Under the pieces are notes generated by a model. It ran no database searches. It had not been told where the DNA came from and was given only the letters and a program-made list of their open reading frames with translations. Of a DNA stretch of 64,000 nucleotides, positions 22,791-33,800 are shown piece after piece. How positions within the stretch are numbered: the stretch's first letter is position 1; each line of letters begins with the position of its first letter. The DNA is from Chiridota heheva (Eukaryota; Echinodermata; Holothuroidea; Apodida; Chiridotidae), in the NCBI GenBank assembly GCA_020152595.1, contig JAIGNY010003313.1, positions 501,001-565,000 of the forward strand, in the 5' to 3' direction. The translations under genes were made by a program, and so were the position numbers.

Positions 22791-23179
22791 GGCAACTGCT
22801 TGCTTTGGGAATGTGTGTCCCCCCTCCGGAGGGGACAAGATATTATAGTTTGCCCAGAGGAAAAGTGCAATATTTGAGATGAATCGTACACAGCTAGAAA
22901 CATCTGACTATTGAATAAAACAATAACGGATACTAAAATGAAATCCCAAATGTATTAAAACACTAAACACAACTGTAAAATAAACATGTGACAGTAAACC
23001 CATGACTGGTGTCCTATGTCCAGGGCTTTGTTACTTTAGCTTTCTCTCAGAGCATTTAGAGTATTAGATGTTATCTGTTATATACTGTATGACATAGACC
23101 TGTCATGAATGACTGTCCAATTTATCCAATACAGAAATATTCCCATAAATTTGCATTTTTATATACAGTATGTCAGCGA
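22791..23179. other. Intron, nothing recognised
   Basis: AT-rich intronic spacer, including CCCCCTCCGGAGGGG near 22,820, a short perfect palindrome. No gene was seen. Confidence 0.3.
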
Positions 23180-23570
23180 TTCTTAATAAGTGGCCTGTAG
23201 GCCAAATCTGGCCCGCCAGACAATCCAATCTGGCCCACGAACAATAGTGATGGTGGAAAATAATATATAGTATCGATCCGAATGAGATCGGTAAAAATGG
23301 TAAAATCCTTGTTTATTTTGGGGTTTTTCCTAGGCAGATCCGCACACTAGAACATCGTGGCTTATCAAATAAAATAATATCTGTAGTTCCGCTATAAATG
23401 GGCAGACTTGCAGCATGTCAAAGGAAGGCAGATAAAAGAACTGCCAAAATCTGGCGTACATCCTTATCATGCATGCTCTCAGCTTGTTTGTATTCAGGGA
23501 TTGTTTTGATGGGTTTTGCCTCACGATAAGCCCGCAGCCTGAGGCTGTTGTCAAATGGTGGCCCTTAGAA
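23180..23570 (-). mobile_element. hAT-like dispersed repeat, copy 2 (longer)
   Basis: Its first 240 bp match the repeat at 4,072-4,345 (GGCCAAATCTGGCCCGCCAG, GAGATCGGTAAAAATGG, TTTTTCCTAGGCAGATCC). The extra right part reads on the minus strand SLRLRAYREAKPIKTIP and ESMHDKDVRQILAVL, which may be a remnant of element coding sequence. It ends CAAATGGTGGCCCTTAG, inversely related to the TAAGTGGCC at the left end. Confidence 0.5.
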
Positions 23571-23929
23571 AAATTAATTAGGAAACTGTGCAATATGTGA
23601 TAGAGGAAGTAAAGAACAAATTGGTTTTAAAAAAAAATACCATGTTAATATTTCAATTTGCTTTGGAGTTATTGAATTTCAAAGATTTCGCCGGTGCGTT
23701 GAACCAGATCTAAAAGGTTTTGTGGTTTCGATGCTTCTTTTTTATAAGCTGATTGATTTGCAAAATTTGTGTTTACTGTCATGTCATTGCATATCATGAA
23801 ATATTTGTTCCATGATATTTATTCATAAACCACACTCACCGTGCAGATCAATAAAAATGTTGACAACACTAGCATTTGCACAATAATTAACAACATTATC
23901 ATAGAAAGTATGATGCAAAAAGAGTTACT

Positions 23930-25010
23930 CATTTATCCTATTTCAAGAATTTGTCAGCAAGCCCCGCCTACTCATTTATATTTATGAAATCACTACTGCA
24001 ACATTAGAACATATGTACAGACCATGACTCATCTGTGTACCTGATATAGCATAAATCTGATGTATCATTCATGGGGTATGGGGTACAGTGTGGTGTTTAC
24101 ATCATTAAGCACTTTTACATTAAGCCACACCCACCATACATATCAATGACATCTGTTTATAACATGAGCATGTACACAATAACCAACAAAATTATCATGC
24201 CCAATATGACGCAAAACGGACATACAGTTGCTTATTTATCACTTTTTTTAAATGTTCACTTTAAGCCTCGCCCACATATTGTTGTGCATGATATCACCAC
24301 AAAAAACAATAGGGTGCATCTACAGACCATGGGCTATCCGTGTACCAAATATGACATAAATCCAGTTTACCATTCTTGAGATATCGTGTTTACAAGCTCT
24401 TTTCAGCAAAATCATATTAACCCCCGCCCATTATGCATATTACTGAAATTAACTTTTTTACATCATGAACATGTACACACAAGATAACATCATAATCATT
24501 CCAAATATGAAACAAAACAGACAAGCGGTTCTTAAAATATGAACATTTCAAGATTTTTACATTAGGCTCCGCCTACTCATTGATATGCAAGATATCACCA
24601 TCAAAAACATTAGGGCACATCTACGGACATGGGCTATCTGTGCATCAAATATGACATAAATCCAATTTACCATTCTTGAGATATCGTGTTTACATGCTCT
24701 TTTCAGCAAAATCATAATAAGCCCCGTCACTATGCATATTAATGAAATTCAATGTTTTTACATCATAAACATGTACACACCAGCTAACAACATAACTACA
24801 AGAAATATAGAACAAAACAGACACGCGGTTGTTAAAATATGAACATTTCAAGATTTTTACATTAAGCCTACTCATTAATATGCACAACATCACCTTAAAA
24901 AAAGAATAGAGCACATCTACACACCATGGGCTATCTGTGTACCACATATGACATGAATCCAGTGTATCCTCCGTAAGATATCGCGTTTATGAGCTGGCCG
25001 TCGCATACAT
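23930..25010. repeat. ~300-bp tandem repeat array, about 4 units
   Basis: Markers GCCCCGCCTACTCATT, AATAGGGCACATCTACGG, ATGGGCTATCTGTGTACC, CATTCTTGAGATATCGTG and CATATTAATGAAATTCAATG recur at a period close to 300 bp (for example 24,372, 24,672 and 24,970). The last unit ends in ACATACACATAC and the GGTTCC tail at 25,050. A lone unit is at 5,590-5,976. Confidence 0.9.
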
Positions 25011-25554
25011 ACACATACACATACATGTACACACATGCCATCATGACCGCATAGGTTCCTGATGCTCTCGCATCGGAACTAAAATGAAATGATCTTGCAG
25101 TGTTAAGTGTGATGTAAAACTAGCAGATCCAAAATAATTATTTATGTTTTTCTATAAAATGATACTTAATATATTTTCTCTCATTTAATGTGCAAGGAAC
25201 ATGGGCATGGCATGTTCAAGTTATACCACATCTCAAGAAATAAACAAAATATGTTTCCAATAATTTAGATAAAAACAATTAACTATCAAAGAAATACACA
25301 AACATTGTCTTGGATTTGCCTCTATGACATCGCACTGTACACAGCAGGGTTTCTTATCAGCAGGGTTACCTTTCAGCACACTAGCGAAATTTTTGAAATG
25401 CAATATTTCCGAAATGGAATAAGGTATCAACATGCTATTTTCAACCAATCTCTTTCTTTGAAAGTCCCCTATCATATGTATGAAAATGAAAATTTATGGG
25501 AATAATTCTTTAAATCTTTTCAGACTTTATAAGTATACAGCTGAAATATCAAAC

Positions 25555-25645
25555 CTCTAGGATTGCTTTTTTTACACCAGTTGGAATTCTATAAAATCTC
25601 ACAGAACCATCCTCACACCCAAGAATCAACACTTCGAATTCAGAT
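25555..25645 (-). CDS. Beta-propeller protein, exon (EVLILGCEDGSVRFYRIPTG)
   Basis: A 91-nt minus-strand exon between acceptor GTTTCTTTTACAG and donor GAG|GTTTGA, entering in phase 2 and leaving in phase 0. It reads (R)SEFEVLILGCEDGSVRFY, then RIPTGVKKAILE. 'EVLILGCEDGSVRFYRI' is a textbook propeller strand pair. It joins the start exon in phase (codon split AG|A) and the exon at 20,048-20,246 in phase 0. Confidence 0.85.
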
Positions 25646-25670
25646 CTGTAAAAGAAACAACAATTATTAT

Positions 25671-26088
25671 TAGATTAGTTAGGGATTCAAAGCAGGTCCA
25701 TCTTATATGAAAGAGGACTTCAAAAGAAACAAAGTAGTGAGAAAGCATTCAAAACTCATATTCCGTTAAAGAGATATTTAAGTTTGAAGTTTGGTATCAT
25801 TTGTGGAGGGACTGAAATCAGACTAGTTATGATGTCACTGCCTCAGATTCCTCAAAGTCTTTATGTATTTTATCATATTTTGTCCTTCGCTGTTGTGGTT
25901 TAAAAACCATTGGATATGTCAAAAAAGTATTAAAACTGAATCTAGGAAGGGTATTTATAATATACCACTTGAAGAAAGTTTGAGGGAAAATAATTAAATA
26001 GTGACAAAATTTCTTCACCATTTTTTTTTTTTTTTGAAGTCCTCTTTCACATAAGATGGACATGTTTGACCACTGAGCTAATCCTTTA
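25671..26088. mobile_element. MITE, ~55-bp inverted ends (GTCCTCTTTCA family), copy 1
   Basis: The left end, TCCATCTTATATGAAAGAGG followed by ACTTCAAAAGAAACAAA, is inverted at the right (TTTGAAGTCCTCTTTCACAT, AAGATGGACATG). The outer tips are GATTAGTTAGG and the inverse of CTGAGCTAATCC. There is no coding frame. A longer copy lies at 43,674-44,272 and partial copies at 17.9 and 34.3 kb. Confidence 0.85.
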
Positions 26089-26559
26089 GGTTACATGAAG
26101 ACATTGCACCATTTTAAAAGAGTCTTTTTGTTAGACAGTACATAGGAACTCTTGGTCAGAAAGTGAAATAATGAAATAATAGAGGTCTAATAGTTGATAC
26201 TTGTGTTGTTAAAAATGAATTAATAAAGTGTTCATCAGAAATGACTTTGGTTGATGTGAACATTGACATAAAAAGATTATGAATAGCAACGTATAAATGA
26301 AAAGTGTATTCAAAGACTCAGACATAATACACCGTCATTGCTCCTTTAAAATCAAGATCTGAATGCACTTTACATTTATCCCTCAACAAATCGTGACCTT
26401 CCCATTGCTTCTTACTTAATTCCTTCATAAAACAAATTTCTCCATTCCTTCCATGAGTTCATAAAATTCCTACAAATGTAAGTGAGCAGGACAACTTAAT
26501 ACTAAAGGTTATTTGCAATAAAGTCAAAACACTTAACTACCAACATAAACTAGAATATT

Positions 26560-26890
26560 AACACTCTCTAGAGCACATACCTCTGCCCCATTGCAACTCC
26601 AACATGCCTAGAACTAGAATACTATAACTCTCTAGAGCGTATACCTCTGCCCGTTGCTATTCCAACATGCCTAGAACTGGAATATTAGCACTCTAAAGTG
26701 CATACCTCTGCCCCGTTGTAATTCCAACATGCCTAGATCTAGAATATTAGCACTCTCCAAATAAAAGTGCATACAGTGTAACAGTGTACCTCCACCCCCT
26801 TGTGATTCCAACATGCCTAGAACTAGAATATTAGCGCTCTCTAGAGCATATACCTCTACCCGTTGCAATTCCAACATGCCTAGAATAATT
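26560..26890. repeat. ~63-bp tandem repeat, 5 units
   Basis: ATTCCAACATGCCTAGAAC occurs at about 26,599, 26,662, 26,724, 26,807 and 26,871. It is linked by TAGAATATTAGCACTCT and AGAGCATATACCTCTGCCC. The fourth unit carries a roughly 20-bp insertion. It belongs to the composite repeat continued at 28.8-29.3 kb and seen again at 42.6-42.9 kb. Confidence 0.9.
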
Positions 26891-27502
26891 TTAGATTCAT
26901 TTGATCCCATACCCAACATAATCTACCTCAGGAATTCTAGGCCCACCAAGATTCATCCCCAAGTTCTGATCTATAATGAACATTTGCAATCTAAACACTT
27001 GAAGATTACCTTCTGACTGGATTATCTTCCAGGATTATTTTTGTGGATTATCTTCCAAAGCCATACCATTGTTTTCAATTTTAATCAAGTAAAGCATCAT
27101 TGTTTGAGCTCTATTCAGCCAGAATTCCTACTCCATCATTTTCCATTCATGGCAGAAACCAATTGTTTAATTTTCTTTGATTCCAGAGACCACTTTACGT
27201 AAGCCTCGTTGAGTCCAGAAAATTAATTGTTTGGATCTTCATTCAGAGTGCAAAGTCATTGTTCAGCACATTCCATTGAAAACTAAGTCTTGACAGATCT
27301 CATCCTAAAACATCCCCACCCCTCACTTTCAACCCTTCCCCTCTTCCAATTAGTCCCAAATTTTAATCACTTCTTCATAAAACAGAAACAAAGCCACACA
27401 CCAAATTTAACAAAACTCCAATCATCAGTTCTGGAGATATCTTAATGACAGACAAACTCACCCTAAAATTTCCCCACCCCTCAACTTGCATCCTTCCCCT
27501 GT

Positions 27503-27510
27503 TCCATTAT
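27503..27510. repeat. Target-site duplication TCCATTAT (left)
   Basis: This 8-bp direct repeat is identical to 28,825-28,832 on the far side of the hAT element. Confidence 0.95.
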
Positions 27511-28824
27511 TAGGGATGTACCGGATCCAAATTTTTGGATCCGGCCGGAACCGGATTTTGCTGGATCCAGGTTGAAATCCGGCCGGAACCGGATTTTTCA
27601 TTGCTTACAACAATTCTCATAATCTTAAGAAACAAAGGGAAAGGGGTGGGGGCAGAGGATTGTCAAGTTGGCTACTAATGGCTAGCAACCCAATTTTTTT
27701 GGAAAATAACAATTATTGGGCATATTGTGATGAAATCAAATCAAAATTAGTGAAAGTTCTGGATTAATCCTAACATGTACCAAATTTGGAAATTCAGGCA
27801 AAATTTGAAGATATTAATAAGAGGAAAGATTCTGGGTACTGTTTTAAGAAAAGTGTGATTTTGCATGATTGTCTCAGCCCTATCAAGATATTAAAGTATG
27901 AAAACAACGGGCAATGTCTAAAAATTGTGGCAAAAATTACTGTGCACCTAAAGAGAACTGTCTATCCTCTTCATTTATCATCATAAATGGACTGTTAAAA
28001 TTCCAAGCCATACTTAATACTTTTTTGGGGGAGGGGAGGGGTGGGGTGAGGGGATTAAATTCCCCATCTAATAAAAGTATAATAAGTTATACATGCTTCT
28101 ACAGGCTGTAGCCTAGGCTCTTTACTATAATTGCATCTCAAAACATTTGATAATGTTTAAAAACTTTCAGCCATCATTCAAAATTTCAATGACATCTGGA
28201 TTGGTCCTACTACCTAAATTTTACCATTCAGAAGTTCAAGTTTCATTGTAGCCAAGTAAGATACTTAAGAAAAACAGTGATCCCAATCTCAATTTGATGC
28301 TGATGACTCATAGACCAGACAGGAAGTCTGCAAGACAAAGGGTCTATTGTTCTTTTTGAGGCAATATGTGAATGCATTTCATGCTATTCCTTTCTACATG
28401 TATATATGAGGTTTGAAGTGTTGTTTTATGCATATTAGAGTTACAGTGGTACAGAGGAAAGACTGAATATAGGCATCATAAAAGAACAAGGCATCCTCAT
28501 TCATTTGGAAACATTTTACTGTCCAAGATCAAGCTGATGAAATTGCTGAATGTATTTTGTGCAAAAAAGGAATAAGGAGAGGAAAACCAGGATCCCTGCC
28601 AAAGAACTTTAGTACTTCACCTTTACACAAGCATCTCCAATCAAAACATCCTGCAACATATAAACAAGCTAAACAATCAAATATTGAGGAAAAAGTAAAT
28701 CTTCAATTGTTAAAATTGCCAAAAATCCGGTTCCGGAAAAAAATCCGGCCAGAACCGGAACCGGATTTTTTTTCCCAAATCCGGCCGGATAATCCGGCCG
28801 GACCGGATATCCGGTACATCCCTA
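27511..28824 (+). mobile_element. hAT transposon, non-autonomous, with BED-finger remnant
   Basis: The ends TAGGGATGTACCGGAT and ATCCGGTACATCCCTA are perfect 16-bp inverted repeats, flanked by a perfect 8-bp duplication TCCATTAT. Both subterminal regions are packed with ATCCGGCCGGAACCGGATTT variants, likely transposase-binding repeats. Inside, 28,478-28,690 on the plus strand reads SSFIWKHFTVQDQADEIAEC, then ILCKKGIRRGKPGSLPKN, then STSPLHKHLQSKHPATYKQA. That is a BED zinc finger (C-x2-C ... H-x-x-x-x-H) like the N-terminus of hAT transposases. No catalytic domain follows, so it would need another element's enzyme. The short length, clean ends and perfect duplication suggest a fairly young insertion. 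Confidence 0.95.
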
Positions 28825-28832
28825 TCCATTAT
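28825..28832. repeat. Target-site duplication TCCATTAT (right)
   Basis: Identical to 27,503-27,510. Removing the element and one copy restores CCCTGTTCCATTATGTCTC, matching neighbouring repeat units (CCCTGTTCCAATGTCTC). Confidence 0.95.
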
Positions 28833-29483
28833 GTCTCAAATTTTAATCACTTCTTCTTTTAGCAGTAATAAAACCACACACCAAATCCATTAATCAGTTC
28901 TTGAAATATCTTGATGACAGACAAACAAAGGAAAAAACATGTCCCCACCCCCATTCGTACCCTTCCTCTGTTTCAATGTCTCAAATTGTAATCTTCTTCT
29001 TTAAGCAGTAACAAAACCACACAACAATTTTAAACCAAATCCAATAATTAGTTCTTGAGATATCTTGATGATGGAAAAACAGGGCAAAAACATGTCCCCA
29101 CCCCCTATTTGCACCCTTCCCCTGTTCCAATGTCTCAAATTGTTATCACTTCTTCCTCAAGGAGTAACAAAACCACACACCAAATTTGATCCAAATCCAG
29201 TCATCGGTTCTTGCAATATCTTGATGAAAACAAACAGACAAACAAATTTACAGAGGCGAAAACATAACCTCTGTCCAACTTCATTGGCGGAGGTAATTAT
29301 AGGGCAATTCTAAGTTTTGAGTTTGCAACATCAAGTTATTCACATACTGCCAATTTTTTGCCAAACATTATCATGTATTTCTTAATCAAGATACAAGTTG
29401 TACTTACAGGACAAAGGCACATAGGCGCCGCAATGACAAACATTGTATATGCAAATCTCTTTTTTACTTTATCCACCACATAC

Positions 29484-29569
29484 CTGAAAACCTTTCCAAC
29501 CAAAAGAGTGTTGAACATTTCACTAACGGAACATCTCCATAAGATCTTGAGAGTCGGACCATCAGGCAT
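29484..29569 (-). CDS. Beta-propeller protein, first coding exon
   Basis: The start codon at 29,569 opens MPDGPTLKILWRCSVSEM, then FNTLLVGKVF and two bases (AG) of a split codon at donor AG|GTATGT. An in-frame TAA lies upstream in the same exon, so this is the first possible start in the frame. The exon's own acceptor (T-rich, CAGCAG) is near 29,647, leaving about 78 nt of 5' UTR here. 'LWRCSVSEMFNTLLVGKVF|RSEFEVLILGCEDG', read across the intron, is a full propeller blade: a W-containing strand, then the hydrophobic strand, then G-x-x-D-G. The family member is unknown; FG-GAP/BBS-type is the best description. Confidence 0.75.
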
Positions 29570-29647
29570 GATTGGTTATCAAATGCCAAGGATCACATCC
29601 ACGTATTAAAGTTATATTTGACTAAGGTCACAGTTTGAGCAAAATAT
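29570..29647 (-). other. 5' UTR part of the start exon
   Basis: Sequence between acceptor TTCTTTTTTTCAGCAG and the start codon. It has stops in all frames that could join upstream coding sequence, so at least one non-coding exon lies upstream. NAGNAG-type acceptor slippage (29,647 or 29,650) is possible. Confidence 0.55.
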
Positions 29648-29679
29648 CTGCTGAAAAAAAGAAGAAGAAATCCTGAACG

Positions 29680-32000
29680 AGTTTGTTTGTTTGTTTTATG
29701 AGGGCTTAACGGCACCACGGCAATGAGGATCAAATTGTGCCTGAGAGGTTAAAACATTTAGAGGTAGGAAGGAAGGAAAACATGGGGAGATTGAGAGAAA
29801 CATGAGAACTAAAAGTCAGAAAGCTGGGATCGAGAGAGGTGCATGGCAGAAAAAAAACAAAGTAGAGAAAAGGGGGTGGGAGAAGAGGACTAAATATGGT
29901 TGTAGAGGGAAGCATGATGGAGGAGATAATTTTATCCGGAGGGTTTTTCTGTAAGAACTCGGCTATTGAGTTGTGGGGAGCGAGGGAAGGTTGTACAGGG
30001 ACAAGCAAGTAGAACATGATGGACAGTAAGGGTGCAATGGCAATTGTTGCAGAGGGGTTGGGGAGAGCCAATAAGGAGGTGGGAGTGAGTGAAGTGGGTG
30101 TGACCTATTCTAAGACAAGTAATATGAACGTTGTCGACACGAGAGAGGTTGTGGATGGTGGGTTTGATCGGAAAGGTGGGCTGGATGATGTGGAGTTTGT
30201 TATAAATTTGGGAGTCCCATGAGGTTTGCCAGCGGTCACGAACAAGGGAAGCAATAAGCGGTTTGATGTTAGAAAGGGCTTTGGAAAATGGGTTAGGGGG
30301 GAAGTTGAAGGCAAACTTAGCAGCTGCATCAGCCCTGTCATTGCCAGGGATGCCAACATGGCTGGGTATCAAAAAAAAAAAAAAAAAACTTTTCCTGCAG
30401 AGGGTGGGCGAAAGGAGTTTACGGAGGAGGAGGTGGGGTGTGGAGTTATCCCATTTAAGATTGAGTAAAGAAGTAAGAACAGCCTTGGAGTCGGAGAAGA
30501 TGGCAAAGTGGCTGAGCGGAGAGTACTCTATTAATAAAGTTGGATGACTTGGTTTAATTCAGAAAGGGTGAGAGGGGTGTTGTAGCCCTCGGTATTGTCG
30601 GAGGGAAAGGTGATACTCCGGGCTTCATCGCGAGCTTTTTTGGTTTTGAAAGCATTGGGGTAGTTGGCAGAGGATGAGATGTTGCTGAAAGAGGCGGTGA
30701 GGTGGTTAACGATGTCTTTTTTTGCGGTGAGAAGGTTACCAATTCATGAGAGATGGGAGATGGGAGACTTGCCCACCCTGTCGTGGAAGCTGTTAACCAA
30801 TCTCCAAATCTTCTTAGTGGGGGTGTTGGTGGTGAGAGAAGAGATAAAGTTGGTCCAAGTGTTGGTTTTACTGTCCTTGATAGTGCCCCTGGCTTTGGCA
30901 TGGCTGATGTGAAAGAAGTTGAGGCTGTGGGTGGTCGGGTTAGTTTTGAAGTTCCTTAAGGCCCTTTTCCTGTTCTTGATGGTGGTTTTGCAGTCATCAG
31001 AGAACCAGGGATTGAACAGGGAAGGGGGAGGTGGATAGGGGGTTTGGAACTTTTAGGAATAGAGCAGGTGGCGATGTTGATAAGGATGTTACTGCAGTTT
31101 GACATGGGATCCTCACCCTCGAGAAGATAGGGGAAGAGGTGTGAATCACAAAGGTTTAAAAAAAAAGGCCAGTCGGCCTTCTCGATGTTCCAATTGGGGG
31201 TGTGGTCAGTGGGGGTTTGAAGGTTGGAGTGAATCAGAAAATGGTAATTGTCACTACCACAGAGATCAGCAGTGACCTTCCAGCTAAAATCAAGGCGGTT
31301 GAAGGAACAGAGAGATAGGTCAATACAGGTGAGGGAGCCTGAGGCAGGGTGAAGGTAGGTCGGGGAGTTAGTGTTGAGCAAGGAGAGGCTGTGCTGTCGG
31401 AGAGTATTTTTGACAAGCTTGCCTCTGGGGGTGGTGGTATTGGAGCGTCACAGAGGTTGTGGGCATTGAAATCACCAAGAAGGGTAAAGTGGGAGGGGAG
31501 CTGAGAGGTGAGGTTGTTAAGGCTGGTTGGCTGAACGTTGGCAATGGGGGAGATAGATACTGCAAAGAGTGAAGGTTTGTGAAAGGAGATGGCCTGAAGG
31601 TCGGTGTTCACATGAACAGGGCTGTGTGGGAAAGAATGGAGATGCCCACACAGGCCCTGTTGGCATCCACTTGATGTTTGTGGTAGCAAGCGAAGTTGCT
31701 GAGGGAATAATGGTCAGTGGTGTTCAAGGTTTCTTGTAGGCAGAAGACGACCAAGTTGAAGGTGGTGGCCAGTAGGTTTATTTCTTCAATATTGGCCTTA
31801 AGGCTTCTGATGTTCCATTGTATAATATTGTGGGTGTTATTGTAATTGTTTGTGTTGTACACCATAAGAAGGCAGGGGGTTACCTGGAGGAAGATCTGTT
31901 GGGTCTGAGTTGGCTTTTTTTTTTGATCTGTCCCTGTTTCTTTGGGAGTTGTTGTTTTTTGAAAGTTGGACGAGAAGTATGTTCCTATGAAGGGTTAAAG
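29680..32000 (-). mobile_element. I-like LINE, copy lacking its reverse transcriptase
   Basis: On the minus strand from 32,000: an APE endonuclease (HNIIQWNIRSLKANIEEINL, VFCLQETLN, then FTLLGDFNAHN and DFSWKVTADLCGSDNY). The linker at 30,549-30,950 follows, then directly the end of RNase H (LSHFAIFSDSKAVLTS near 30,500) and IPSHVGIPGNDRADAAAK at 30,300. The 3' UTR ends GTGCCGTTAAGCCCTCATAA with a CAAA tail. The whole RT and most of RNase H (about 1.5 kb) is missing between positions that flank 30,540. Frameshifts also occur in the endonuclease part. It lies in the first intron of the propeller gene. Confidence 0.92.
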
Positions 32001-32480
32001 TCACAACAACAACAACAAAAAAACAAAAAATAACAGTGCTTAAATCAATTATATTCTGATCATTTAAAAAGCATGTTGTGTCGCACAGAAATTTTGATGG
32101 CTTAAAATGAGATCATAATACTGTGTTCTTAAAAGACTAGCTTCAAAATATAATACATACAGTACTTACTGTAAATCTACAATGACAACATTAAACTTCA
32201 CCCAGTCATAAACAATTTATATAATTACAAGACAGTTTTGTCAAAGTAACAGGCTTATTTTACTACCAGCAATATCATGCTTTGCATCAAAATTCTCCTC
32301 CAACCTTCAGAAATTAAATTCAAGGAAAAAAGAAATGGAAAATTTACACTCTTCCTAAATTTTCTTTGATAGGAAAAAAAAAATAGACTCATTGAAAATG
32401 CTTCTATGATTAGCTAAAAAAAGTTAACAATTATGGTGAGAGGAAAATTCTCCACTTCTTTTTGTTAATGTTATATTCAC

Positions 32481-32565
32481 CTTAAAGTAATGCATTGAGG
32501 AGGTCGGACATCTGGGAATGTTGTGGTGCACGGCGACGTAACAATGCTTTTCTGACGATCTCGAA
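32481..32565 (-). other. Candidate 5' untranslated exon of the propeller gene
   Basis: An 85-nt, relatively GC-rich minus-strand segment between acceptor CTTTGCCTGAAG and donor AAG|GTGAAT. One frame is open throughout (SRSSEKHCYVAVHHN...) but cannot continue through the next exon, so it is probably untranslated with a short upstream ORF (MSDLLNALL, stop). It could alternatively be the first exon. Confidence 0.4.
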
Positions 32566-33320
32566 CTTCAGGCAAAGGGGAAAACAAACAGTCAGTTATC
32601 ATTGCAGTCAATAGGAGGAAAACCTATTTTTTGTCATTTTTCAACAAATACTGTACAGAATGTATTTTTCTTCACAAATGTTGTGTATTAGATAATAGTT
32701 TCCAACATATATGAGTACCGTTAATTTCCACTGACTGGCTAAGGCGACACAAGTATTCATAAAAAAATATCCCATTTACTGTAATTGTAATGATAAAGTC
32801 TCCCCTTCAACTTGGCAAAACCGTACAATCGAACCGACCACCTCAATGGTTGCATGATTAACATAGCTCAATTTCCCAAAGCAGTACTTTGACTTCTTCT
32901 GCAGTGTGACTTTGATTGGTATTGCATGAACAATTTATTTCTAACCTGACAACAATTAAGTCTGAATCCAGAAATATTATCAGGAACAAAGTCATTCTAA
33001 TCATGGAAATATACATGGGAAATTCCTTAATTTGTTGTTTACAAATAAAGTAGACTTTTCGTGGAACTAGTATTGGTAAAAATTGTCACTTGAATTAGGC
33101 CTAGGCCTATAGTATAATACAGTAAAAGTTTTACCTTGTGCAGACTGAGTAAATGGGCTGCCTGTAAGTAGATTTTCCTTACTTTATCAATTCTTTAAAT
33201 AGAAAGTTAAACTGATCAATTCCACGTGGCAAAGTGGTGACAGAACTGATTTGACTTAAGAATGTTTCTGCCCCGTAACGTAGGCCTAGGCTTTAGAGAT
33301 TAAGCTGTCCTGCATGCATA

Positions 33321-33534
33321 TGGAACGCCTAATGGGAAAAAACTCGGTGGTAATTAGTAGGCGGTGACCCATATATTCGACCATGGAGATCCTATTTGGA
33401 TCAATTTTGAAACGATTAATATAACAAACATTGCAACTACAGTGTCATCCCATGTAGATACTATTTACTATTTCCAAATAGTATCTCCATGATTCGACCG
33501 CCTACCACTGAGTTTTTGCCCATTAGGCGTTCCA
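33321..33534. mobile_element. 214-bp MITE with long inverted ends
   Basis: The left arm TGGAACGCCTAATGGG...AACTCGGTGGT...CATGGAGATCCTATTTGGA is matched inversely by TCCAAATAGTATCTCCATG...ACCACTGAGTTTTTGCCC...ATTAGGCGTTCCA. The arms are about 70 bp and the loop about 70 bp. No clear target duplication beyond possible TA/AT is seen. It lies just upstream of the candidate promoter side of the propeller gene. Confidence 0.9.
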
Positions 33535-33800
33535 TCTTTTTATCTGCAGATTGAGTGCTGCCCACAGTTAAAATTGCCGCTAGACTAGACGACGTCACTT
33601 TGTCTTTTATCTATTGTCACCTGATCAGCTGATGCATTGTTTATCATGATTTAAAGGACAATATTACAGTGACTGAATCGAATCTCCTTCCCTGTCGGCT
33701 GTCTTCATTGCGGGCATGTAATGCCAGGCCAAGACCTTATTTTTAGTTACGGATTCCACGAAAGTGAGATTAGGAAAAGAAAAAAACAAAACAGGGACAC
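33535..33800 (-). promoter_or_regulatory. Candidate promoter region of the propeller gene
   Basis: This non-repetitive stretch is less AT-rich than its surroundings. It has a CRE-like GACGACGTCACTT (near 33,589) and E-boxes TCACCTGATCAGCTGATG (near 33,618), lying 1.0 kb upstream of the candidate 5' exon. No TATA box is placed with confidence. Confidence 0.25.

Larger units (their letters stand above)
27290..29305. repeat. Composite dispersed repeat with ~150-bp tandem units
   Basis: Units contain CCCCACCCC, CCCTTCCCCTGTTCCAATG, TCTCAAATTGTAATCACTTC, AACAAAACCACACACCAAAT and GTTCTTGAGATATCTTGATG. They occur near 27.4, 28.9, 29.0 and 29.15 kb and end CGAAAACATAACCTCTGTCC...TTGGCGGAGGTAATTA. 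The first unit is split by the hAT element at 27,511. A related copy is at 42,610-42,905. Confidence 0.8.
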
